Assembly: GCA_026713285.1 (NCBI GenBank)
Contig: JAPOOT010000026.1
Coordinates: forward strand, 1-12,552
Reading direction: 5' to 3'
DNA: 12,552 nt
Source: Gemmatimonadota bacterium
GTDB taxonomy: Bacteria > JAAXHH01
Shown here: positions 1-7,900 of the stretch, one piece after another
How the letters are laid out: every line of letters begins with the position of its first letter
Position numbering within the stretch: the first letter of the stretch is position 1
Translations under genes and position numbers: made by a program
Notes under the pieces: generated by a model
The model's input: the letters and a program-made list of their open reading frames with translations, nothing else
What the model was told of the DNA's origin: nothing
Databases searched by the model: none

Positions 1-1952
1 GCGAAGGGGAAATCGGGGAAGTGCCGCACCCAGGCCTTTTCCATGTAATCGAGCGTGCCCGATGGGTCCTCCGGCTGGATTCGGGCCGCGATGAGCTGTC
101 CGCGGCCGTACATGATCACGAGGGGTTCGATGGGCAGGTGCAGCGAGCGCAGGTGGAAGTCCCTGACCACGCCGATGACCGTCTGCGTCAAGCCGATGCC
201 GAACCGGACCTGGTTTCCCAGCGCCTCCTCCGGCGTATCCCAGCCCAGTAGGCGAAGCGCACTTTCGTTGAGCAGGATGTTACCGGATTCGGCCTGGCTT
301 TCCAGCGGACCGCTGAACGACCTTCCCGCCAGCAGTTCCAGGCCCAGCGTCTCCACGTAACCCGCCGCGACGATGATGCCCTGCATGTCGTGCCTGACCT
401 GGTCCGGATCATCGACGCGCCAGGCCGTTTCGGTGGTGATTCGCCCGATGTTCCCCGTCAGGCCGGGCAGGTAGATGCCCTGGCTCACCGCGGACACCCC
501 GCTGTGTCCGAGCAATTCGTCCTTCCACGGCTGGTACTTGTAGGCGACCTGGGCGATCGACGGAATAGCGATCGCGTATTCCTTGTCGAAACCCAGATGC
601 TTGCTCTGAATGTAGCTGATCTGGCTGAACAGGACGCCCGTGCCAATGATAAGCGCGATGGAAATGGCGAACTGGATGACGCCGAGCACTTTCCTCGGAA
701 GCGCTCGGTCCTTACCGAACGGCCGGCCCTCCTTGAGCCCCGGAACTGTCCCGAAGGAGGCGAGCCTGACGGCCGGATATCCGCCGGACAACAGGCCGAT
801 GATGACCGCCGCGGCCGGCAGGGCTACCCACCAGAGTACGTGCGCCATGAATCCGTCGGACGCCGGCATGCCCGTCAGCCCGTCGAACCAGGGAGAAACG
901 AGCCATACCGCCAGCAGGGCGATCGACAGGGCCGCCACGGCCAGCAGGACGGACTCTCCCAGGTACTGCCGGACCAGGTGAAGCCGCGACGCGCCGAGTA
1001 CCTTTCGCATGCCGGTCTCACCCATCCGGTGGGCGAACTGCGCGGTGGACAGGTTCACGCAGTTGATGCAGACGATCACGAGGATGAAGAGGGCCATGGC
1101 GGCCAGGATATAGACATAGCTGACGTCGGTGTTGGCGCCGGGTTCGTTCTCGAGGTGGGAATACAGGTGTATGTCGGTGACCGGCTGTAGGGAGAACTCG
1201 TAACGGCCGCCGCGCACCTGGAGCTGCTCACCCACGTGCCGGTCCACGAAATCGGGAAACTTTGCCGCCAGGGCCGACGGCGAATCTCCGCCTCCCAACT
1301 TGATGTAGGTGTAGAAGAAGAACGCATCCCAGGTTTCCCGCGACCAGTGCCCGTATTCCTCGTACCCCGAAGCCAGCGAAATGAAGAAATCGGCCTGGAA
1401 ATGGGTGTTCGCTGGCATGTTTTGCATGACCCCGGTGACGGTCAGCAACATGAAACCGTTGTCGGCGATGATCGTCTTGCCCATAGGATCTTCATCACCG
1501 AAGTACTTTCGGGCCGTGTCCTCACTAATGACCAGGGAGTAGGGGGCTTCGAGCGCTTGATCCGGATCTCCCCGGACCAGGGGCAGCGAGAAGAAGTCGA
1601 ACAGCGAGTCTTCCGCCCAATACACCGCTCTTTCGTAGAAAACGCGGTCGCCGTACTTCATGATCCAGGTGCCGGTCGTGGGGTGCATGCGCAACAGGTT
1701 TTTCACTTCAGGGAAGTCGGCCTGCAGCGCGGGCCCCACACTGCGGGGCGTCTTGGCGTTGTCGTTGAACACGACCCGATATATACGGCCGGCCTGATCG
1801 TGGTAGCGGTCGTAGCTCAGTTCGTGCCCGACATAAAGGAATATCAGGATGGCGCAGGCCATGCCGACCGCCAGGCCAAGGACGTTGACCATCGCGTAGC
1901 CCTTGTGTCGTCTCAGGTGCCGCAGCGCTATAATCATGTCGCTTGTTATCAT
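1..1952 (-). CDS. ABC transporter permease, MacB/FtsX type (3' end beyond window)
   Basis: This gene enters from the right at 1952 and stays open to the left window edge, 650 codons with no stop. It is a membrane permease of the MacB-PCD/FtsX type, whose members work with a separate ATPase in export or envelope mechanotransmission; no ATPase is in view. Seen: an N-terminal membrane segment at about residues 19-41, followed by a loop with the family-typical ELSYDRYHDQAGRIYRV; a periplasmic domain at about 60-270; a first FtsX half starting near residue 276, with a membrane segment and the motif RMGETGMRKVLGASR at about 309-323; then a second half opening near residue 417 with another membrane segment (about 423-445) and a second periplasmic domain running to the edge. 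Relatives are usually about 800 residues, so the last FtsX block is probably outside. The ATG at 1952 lies 37 nt after an in-frame stop at 1991-1989; an ATG at 1937 is the alternative, and neither has a strong Shine-Dalgarno. The substrate is unknown. Confidence 0.9.
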   Translation of the reverse strand, partial: MITSDMIIALRHLRRHKGYAMVNVLGLAVGMACAILIFLYVGHELSYDRYHDQAGRIYRVVFNDNAKTPRSVGPALQADFPEVKNLLRMHPTTGTWIMKYGDRVFYERAVYWAEDSLFDFFSLPLVRGDPDQALEAPYSLVISEDTARKYFGDEDPMGKTIIADNGFMLLTVTGVMQNMPANTHFQADFFISLASGYEEYGHWSRETWDAFFFYTYIKLGGGDSPSALAAKFPDFVDRHVGEQLQVRGGRYEFSLQPVTDIHLYSHLENEPGANTDVSYVYILAAMALFILVIVCINCVNLSTAQFAHRMGETGMRKVLGASRLHLVRQYLGESVLLAVAALSIALLAVWLVSPWFDGLTGMPASDGFMAHVLWWVALPAAAVIIGLLSGGYPAVRLASFGTVPGLKEGRPFGKDRALPRKVLGVIQFAISIALIIGTGVLFSQISYIQSKHLGFDKEYAIAIPSIAQVAYKYQPWKDELLGHSGVSAVSQGIYLPGLTGNIGRITTETAWRVDDPDQVRHDMQGIIVAAGYVETLGLELLAGRSFSGPLESQAESGNILLNESALRLLGWDTPEEALGNQVRFGIGLTQTVIGVVRDFHLRSLHLPIEPLVIMYGRGQLIAARIQPEDPSGTLDYMEKAWVRHFPDFPF

Positions 1953-1993
1953 GGTCCAGTCCGCAGGCGGGAGCTTGCGTTGCGATCTTCACC

Positions 1994-3550
1994 TCAGACC
2001 CCGAGCATCCTCATCATCACCGTATACACAAGCATGGTAATCAGGACGACACCCATCAGGTTCAGCCAGAACCCGGCGCGGATCATCTGCTGGATCGTGA
2101 CGTGTCCGGAACCGAAGATGATAGCGTTGGGCGGGGTGGCGACCGGCAGCATGAAGGCGCAGCTAGCGGCGATGGCGGCCGGCACGATCAGCATGAAGGG
2201 GTGCAGGTCGAAAACCGGCGCCAGGGCGGCCAGAATGGGGATGAACGTTGCCGTGGTGGCCGTGTTGCTGGTCAGTTCGGTCAGGTAGATAACCAGCGCG
2301 ATGACGGCCATGACGAGCAGCAGCGTAGGGATGCCGGACAGGAACGCCAGTTGGTGCCCGATGTATTCCCCCACGCCGTTGGCCCGGATGGCCGCGGCCA
2401 GGCTGAGCCCGCCTCCGAAGAGGAGCAGGATCCCCCAGGGGAGCTTCACGGCCGTTTCCCAGTTCATCACGAACACCCGCCGTTTCACGTCCACCGGCAC
2501 GACGAAGAGGGCCAGCGCCGCGACCATGGCGATGACCGGATCGGACAGGCCCGCCAGCGGTTGCAGGTCCCCGATCTGAATCCGGATCAGCAACGGACGT
2601 GCGATCCAGGACAGGGCGGCGAGGAAGAACACCGCCAGCACGACCCTCTCCCCCCGCGACATGGCGCCCAGTTCCCGGTAGGCCTTCTCCGTCACCTCGC
2701 TGCTCCCCTCGATGCGCACGGCCCGAAGGGGATAAAGGACCCGGGTCAGCATCAGCCACGTCAGCGGCAGGAAAACGGCCACCAGGGGAAGCCCCACGCC
2801 CATCCACCGGACGAAGCTGATCTCCTGGCCCAGGTTGGACTGGATGAAGGACGCGAGGAAGACGTTGGGCGGCGTGCCGATGATCGTACCGATGCCGCCG
2901 ATGGATGCGGCGTAGGCGATGCCTAGCAGCAGGCACAGGGCGAAGTGAGGCCGCGTCTTCGAACCGGGCCCGCCGTTGCCTGCACTGTCGTTTCCCGCGC
3001 CGCCTGCCACGCTACCGGGTTCCACTTGCTCCACTAGGCTGATAATACTGAGCGCGATGGGGAGCATCATGACGGCAGTGGCCGTGTTGGACACCCACAT
3101 GCTGAAGAAAGCCGTCACGCCCATGAAGCACGCCACGATGCCCGCCGGATGGTCGCCGGCCGAACGCAGGGCCTTGAGCGCCATGCGTTTATGGAGTCCC
3201 CATCGCTGCATGGCCAGGGCAATGAGAAAGCCCCCCATGAACAGGAAGATCAACTCGTGGGCATAAGGCGCGGCCGCTTCCCGCACCGGCGACGCTCCGG
3301 TCATGGGCAGGGCGACCAGCGGCAGGAGCGCCGTGGCGTAGAGCTCGACGGCCTCCGTCATCCACCAGACCGCCATCCACACCGCCAGGGCCAATGTCGC
3401 GCGGCCCGCGTTCGAGAACGCGACCACCTCACCCGTGCCGCTCATGTACGCATGGGGCAACTGGCTGTAGAGCAGGACCGCCAGCAACGGACCCACTACG
3501 AGGCCGATCCATTGGACGGTGGTTTTGAGGCCTATGTTCTCCATAATCAT
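1994..3550 (-). CDS. DASS/SLC13-family sodium-coupled anion (dicarboxylate or sulfate) transporter
   Basis: This is a 518-residue polytopic inner-membrane protein of the divalent anion:Na+ symporter family. The two family SNT signatures are present: S154-N155-T156 (in WVSNTATAVMMLP) and S428-N429-T430 (in ELTSNTATTATFIP). They belong to the two inverted structural repeats and form the sodium and substrate sites in this family. Each is followed by a Thr-Pro-Pro-Asn element (GTPPNV near 225-230 and ATPPNA near 471-476). Full length matches the family (about 450-550). A Gly/Ser/Asn-rich loop at about 175-200 is longer than the usual helix connector. The substrate cannot be fixed from sequence; C4-dicarboxylates, citrate and sulfate are all possible. 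The ATG at 3550 has no clear Shine-Dalgarno, and a second ATG lies two codons in. The ABC permease starts 41 nt downstream on the same strand, so the two are probably co-transcribed. Expression is expected from the AT-rich gap to the right. Confidence 0.93.
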   Translation of the reverse strand: MIMENIGLKTTVQWIGLVVGPLLAVLLYSQLPHAYMSGTGEVVAFSNAGRATLALAVWMAVWWMTEAVELYATALLPLVALPMTGASPVREAAAPYAHELIFLFMGGFLIALAMQRWGLHKRMALKALRSAGDHPAGIVACFMGVTAFFSMWVSNTATAVMMLPIALSIISLVEQVEPGSVAGGAGNDSAGNGGPGSKTRPHFALCLLLGIAYAASIGGIGTIIGTPPNVFLASFIQSNLGQEISFVRWMGVGLPLVAVFLPLTWLMLTRVLYPLRAVRIEGSSEVTEKAYRELGAMSRGERVVLAVFFLAALSWIARPLLIRIQIGDLQPLAGLSDPVIAMVAALALFVVPVDVKRRVFVMNWETAVKLPWGILLLFGGGLSLAAAIRANGVGEYIGHQLAFLSGIPTLLLVMAVIALVIYLTELTSNTATTATFIPILAALAPVFDLHPFMLIVPAAIAASCAFMLPVATPPNAIIFGSGHVTIQQMIRAGFWLNLMGVVLITMLVYTVMMRMLGV

Positions 3551-3806
3551 TTACACGATGTGTGTGGATTCAAGTGTGCACAGTCTCAGAACTGATCCAA
3601 TCACTATGAAATGAAAAAGCGTATGCTATACACTGGGTTTTACATACGACACAAATGACCTATATACTAACCGAATTAGTTTTAACATGACACACGAATC
3701 GATCGAAACTACATCCAATAATACTTTATCTAAACAGCACGTATAACAGTTGACAGTACTGTACCTTCAAAGATACTCTAATTCGTCATAGGAGACGATA
3801 TTTGCT
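3551..3806. other. AT-rich non-coding gap
   Basis: About 256 nt of visibly AT-rich sequence separates the minus-strand transporter gene from the plus-strand insertion sequence remnant, in contrast to the GC-rich genes to its left. No coding frame with recognisable content is seen. It should carry the promoter of the transporter on the minus strand, but I could not find a convincing -35/-10 pair in that direction; AT-rich hexamers occur near 3656-3662 and 3623-3633 without correct spacing. A plus-strand promoter-like site is listed separately. Confidence 0.7.
3750..3777 (+). promoter_or_regulatory. Sigma70-like promoter candidate with overlapping palindrome
   Basis: A perfect TTGACA (3750-3755) is followed after 16 nt by GATACT (3772-3777), which matches 4 of 6 positions of TATAAT. 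It points right, into the IS3 remnant. A perfect 10-bp palindrome ACAGTACTGT (3753-3762) overlaps the -35 box and could be an operator, but short palindromes also arise by chance. The promoter lies outside the apparent IS left end, so it is host or older inserted DNA rather than part of the element. No experimental support. Confidence 0.4.
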
Positions 3807-3866
3807 TGTACTGCACCCTTGACCGGGACAGTGAGTTAAGCTTCCTTCTGATCGAGGAGGCACCCC

Positions 3867-4066
3867 ATGTCCCTGAAACGCCGTCAGTTCACCCGCGAGT
3901 TCAAGCTCCAGGTCCTTCAGGAATCAGATACGGGCAAATCAATCAGTCAGTTAGCCCGGGAACACCAGGTCCATCCTACGCTGATTCACAGGTGGCGCCA
4001 ACAACTTCGTCGACAGGGTGATCGCGCCTTCCCAGGCAACGGCAAGGCGGTAAGTGACGAGACCCG
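3867..4066 (+). pseudogene. IS3-family orfA (transposase HTH subunit), truncated
   Basis: The reading frame opens with ATG at 3867 behind a strong GAGGAGG Shine-Dalgarno (3854-3860). It begins MSLKRRQFTREFKLQVLQE and continues with an HTH-like stretch SISQLAREHQVHPTLIHRWR, as in the transposase_8/HTH_Tnp_1 family that binds the IS ends. Similarity lasts about 64 residues to AVSDE. An intact IS3 orfA is about 90-110 residues and ends in a leucine-zipper region; that part is absent. The frame runs on to a stop at 4136, but those residues are out-of-frame orfB sequence created by the deletion. With no DDE partner it would at most be a free DNA-binding fragment. Confidence 0.85.
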
Positions 4067-4069
4067 GAC

Positions 4070-4755
4070 CTTGTACTGCGGGACCAGATTCACAGGCTCT
4101 CTCTTTCTTGGCCCTCCTACGGTTACCGTCCCATGACCCGCGCGCTACAGCGTATGGGATACCCTGTGAACCACAAGCCCGCCAAAGCGTCTCATGCGCG
4201 AGAATAACCTGCTTGCCCTGCGGCGCAAGGCTTTTGTATCGACCACCGACTCGAATCACGACCGCGCCGTCTACGCCAACCTGGTCCCGGGCCTGAACGT
4301 GACCGGATTCAACCAGCTCTGGGTAGCGGACATCACCTACATAAGGCTAGCTCGCGAATGGGTCTATCTGGCGGTGATCCTCGACGCCCATAGCAGAAGA
4401 TGCATCGGCTGGGCTTTGGATCGAACCTCGATGCCAGCCTGGCCCTTAACGCCCTGAGCAGCGCGCTTGCCCAAAGATCGGTGCCCAGAGGACTTGTGCA
4501 TCACTCCGACCGGGGCGTGCAATATGCCTCGAAAGCCTATATCGACACCCTCAAGAACGCCGGCATTCGGATCAGCATGAGCCGGCGAGCCAACCCCTAT
4601 GACAACGCCAGGGCAGAGCGCTTCATCAGAACCCTCAAGTACGAGGAGGTCTATCTCTACGAGTACGAATCCCTGGAAGAAGCCCGATCCCGCATCGGCT
4701 ACTTCATTGACAAGCGCATGTAATCGTAAGCGCTTGCACTCGGCTTTCGATGAAC
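4070..4755 (+). pseudogene. IS3-family orfB (DDE transposase), multiply frameshifted
   Basis: Transposase fragments lie in alternating frames. From 4070: LVLRDQIHRLSLSWPSYGYRP and onward through the family-typical YPVNHK. A shift near 4190 leads to the frame beginning at 4194 (MRENNLLALRRK), which contains WVADITYI with the first catalytic Asp at codon 4329. A one-base loss near 4425, in what was probably ALDRNLDASL, leads to the frame containing HHSDRGVQYAS, with the second Asp at codon 4508, and YDNARAERFIRTLK, with the Glu at codon 4616. A further shift near 4718 leads to NRKRLHSA, and similarity ends there; the usual C-terminal tail is replaced. The N-terminal orfB region was removed with the end of orfA. 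All three catalytic residues survive, but not in one frame, so this is dead unless the assembly is wrong. Confidence 0.88.
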
Positions 4756-4807
4756 GCGCAGATGTCTTCTTGACCATACCATGCGGGGAGGATATTTTCT
4801 GCATCAT

Positions 4808-4877
4808 AAGGCTCCCTGGGAAAGTGGGTACGTTCGTTACAACCGTGATGCACGTACCCAATGTACCGGGGAGCCTT
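4808..4877. repeat. Imperfect inverted repeat, 26-nt arms with 18-nt loop
   Basis: The left arm 4808-4833 and right arm 4852-4877 are reverse complements at 22 of 26 positions by direct alignment. The outer 9 bp (AAGGCTCCC) and inner 9 bp (TGGGTACGT) are perfect, and all four mismatches fall in the middle. The loop is 4834-4851. It lies 50 nt beyond the last recognisable IS3 transposase residue and about 110 nt before the start of the large lipoprotein gene. No T-run follows on either strand, so it is not a standard intrinsic terminator. It could be a small palindromic repeat element, a remnant of transposon ends, or an RNA hairpin. Apart from this hairpin, 4756-4988 holds nothing I recognise. 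Confidence 0.75.
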
Positions 4878-4988
4878 CTTCATTGCGATTTCAACTAAGT
4901 TAGGGACAACACCGGTTAATCAGAGGTTCCTTAAGCAGGGTACAGAAGGGAACATGACACCATTAAGGATTCAGGCCTTGGAGGAATC

Positions 4989-7900
4989 ATGCGCCATAAC
5001 ACATGGCATCTGGGTAGTTGGGTTATATGTCTGCTGGTAATCGCATGTGGAAGGGACAGCCCGACTAATAGTACTCCGCCGGTAGTATACAAGGTCGCTG
5101 TCACACCGGAAGAAATAGAGTTAACCAAAATAGGTGAAACGGCAACGCTTACGGTGTCCGTGCTGGATAAAAAAGATGTAGATGTGCCTGATTCAACTAT
5201 TTCCTGGCGCAGTAGTGATCCGGACGTGGCAAGTGTAAATGCAGAGGGGATTGTTCGAGCCATAGGCTACGGAACGGTGACGATCACCGCCATGTCCGGG
5301 CAGAAGACGGGTAATGCCCGGGTTATGATATTCAGTCCGGCCAGGGCCGCGCTGATAGCCCTGTATGAAGCCACAGGTGGGGAGAACTGGACGAACAAGA
5401 CGAACTGGCTCAGTGACGCGCCTATCGACGAATGGCAAGGTGTGTCAACCCTGAACTCGGATCGGAGAGAGGGGCTGGGATTAAGAAGTACCGAAAGCAC
5501 CGGTCTGGAGCGGCTCGATCTTTCCAACAGCAACCTCACCGGCGAGATCCCCGACGCGCTGGGGAACCTGGTAGACCTCCGATACTTGGATTTGTCGGGT
5601 AACGCATTGACAGGTGAAATCCCTGCCGAGCTGGGTGGTCTGACGAAGCTCGAGGTATTGAGACTGCATGGCAACACGGGCCTGGCCGGTCCACTGCCAG
5701 CTACGTTTACCAATTTGGTCGTACTGGAAACGCTGACGCTCACCGGAACGCAGGTTTGCGCGCCCACAGCGATCCAAAAATGGCTAAACGGAGTCGAGAA
5801 CAAGAGCGGCGTGTTGACCTGTGGGGGTCCCCGACCTGCCGACCGAAGCAAACTCATTACTCTGTACACCAGCACAGACGGCGTCAACTGGAAGCAGTCA
5901 ACCAACTGGCTGACCGACGAGCCGCTTTCAACTTGGTACGGGGTCGGCGTTAATGCCGCAGGGCGCGTGGACAGCCTCGTTATGGAAGATAACAGACTTA
6001 GCGGCCCCTTGCCGGCAACGTTGGGAGATCTTGGAGATCTTCAAGTTCTGGATTTGAGCGACAATGCCCTGTCGGGTAGCATCCCCTCGGAGTTTGGTAG
6101 CCTCACCAACCTCGTTACGCTCGATCTCAGCAACAACGAACTGACGGGAGGAGTCCCATATGGATTGTTAGACTTACCCAACCTCGAGAACCTGGACCTG
6201 TCAGGTAACCAGCCCTCAGACACGGACAACCCTGTGATGTCGGATCGCGATGCGCTTATCGCGCTCTACAACGCAACGGACGGCCCTAACTGGACTCGTG
6301 CCGACAACTGGCTGAGCGATGCGCCTCTTGAATCATGGTATGGCGTGAGCGCCAACTCGGAAGGGACGGAGGTGGACACGCTGGTTTTACGTGAAAACGG
6401 ACTTCGGGGCCCTATACCCCCGGCTCTGGGACAGTTTCAGAACCTTGAATGGCTGGATCTTAGCAACAATCATCTGATTGGCCCTATCCCCTCGGAGTTG
6501 GGTCAACTACAGAACCTTAAGATGCTTTGGCTTCATCGAAGCAATGAGAATATCCCGGAAATGCTGTCGGGCACTATACCCCCCGAATTGGGACAGCTGA
6601 AGAACCTTGTGTATCTGAGGCTTTACGGGAATGACCTGTCGGGACCGATTCCCCCCGAACTGGGTCAACTACAGAACATTGAGATCTTGCGGCTTCAGAA
6701 CAATCGGTTTACCGGTCCTATCCCTCCGGAGTTAGGCCAACTGCAGAACCTTAAGATGCTGTATCTTGGCGACAATCAACTGTCGGGACCGATTCCCCCT
6801 GAACTGGGCCAGTTGCAAGACCTTTACTTATTGTGGCTTTCCGGGAATCTGTTAACGGGCCCCCTACCCGATAATTTTGTCGGCCTGACATCCTTGAACC
6901 ACTTGAATGTCACGGGCACCCAGTTGTGTGCGCCGACGGACTCGGCATTCCAAGCGTGGTTGGCAGGAATCGAAAGAAAAGAGGGAGTGGTCAATTGCAC
7001 CGGCCCGCTGTCATCTGACCGCGATGCGCTTATCGCGCTCTACAACGCAACGGACGGCCCTAACTGGACTCGTGCCGACAACTGGCTGAGCGATGCGCCT
7101 CTTGAATCATGGTATGGCGTGAGCGCCAACACCGAAGGGACGATGGTGGACACGCTGGTTTTACGTGAAAACGGACTTCGGGGCCCTATACCCCCGGCTC
7201 TGGGACAGTTGCAGAACCTTGAATGGCTGGACCTTCACGACAATGAACTGACTGGGTCAATCCCTCCGGCCCTGGGACAGTTGCACAGCCTTGATCGACT
7301 GGAACTCGAGGGCAATCAGTTGACGGGGCCTATACCGTCTGCACTTGGCCAGTTGCAAAACCTTAAACTACTGTATCTCGAAGGCAATCAGTTGACAGGG
7401 TCAGTCCCTCCGGCCTTAGACCAGTTACAAAACCTTGAAAGCCTGAATCTGCGCTTTAATCAGCTATCGGGGCCGATTCCCCCCGAACTTGGTAATCTGC
7501 ACAACCTTGCAGGACTGTATCTAGCTGGTAATCAGTTTTCGGGGCCGATTCCCCCCGAACTGGGTAATCTGCAGCACCTAAAAACGCTGTGGTCTGGCGA
7601 CAATCAGCTTTCGGGTTCGATCCCCCCCGAAATGGGCCAGTTGCAGAGTCTTGAGTTTTTGATCCTTGCCGGCAATCAGTTGACAGGCCCAATTCCTTCC
7701 GCACTGGGACAACTGCAAGGCATTGGGGCGCTGTGGCTTGACGACAATGAGTTGTCGGGACCGATTCCTCCCGAACTGGGTCAGTTGCAAAACCTCTCGT
7801 CGCTGCACCTTGGAAACAATCGGCTGTCGGGTCCTATCCCTACGGCACTGGGTCAGTTGCGGAACCTTACGAGGCTGAAACTAGGAAATAACCAGCTGTC

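Larger units (their letters stand above)
3807..4755 (+). mobile_element. Decayed IS3-family insertion sequence, right end missing
   Basis: The left end is taken as TGTACTGCACCCTTGACC at 3807, a TG-start sequence of the kind found at ends of IS3 elements, 60 nt before orfA. Inside are remnants of both IS3 genes, the HTH protein orfA and the DDE transposase orfB. At least four lesions are seen: a deletion removing the end of orfA and start of orfB near 4066, and shifts of frame near 4190, near 4425 and near 4718. I find no inverted copy of the left end between 4700 and 4990, so the right terminus is lost or replaced. Homology to orfB stops around 4755. The element cannot move on its own. Its left boundary is less certain than its identity. 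Confidence 0.85.

Noticed and set aside
390..1190. Long plus-strand open frame antisense to the ABC permease
   Set aside because: Its product is rich in Arg, Gly, Asp and His with no recognisable domain, while the minus strand encodes a clear FtsX-type permease across the same bases. It is a mirror frame of GC-rich coding DNA. The same applies to 1236-2288.
1943..2926. 327-codon plus-strand open frame opposite the DASS transporter
   Set aside because: Low-complexity, highly polar composition (DDEQ, GHR runs) and complete overlap with a well-supported membrane transporter on the other strand. Likewise the shifted minus-strand frame at 2163-2936.
4364..4861. Minus-strand 165-codon open frame
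   Set aside because: It runs opposite the IS3 transposase remnant, and its start lies in the inverted repeat. Its apparent similarity to the plus-strand frame there is explained by the palindrome.
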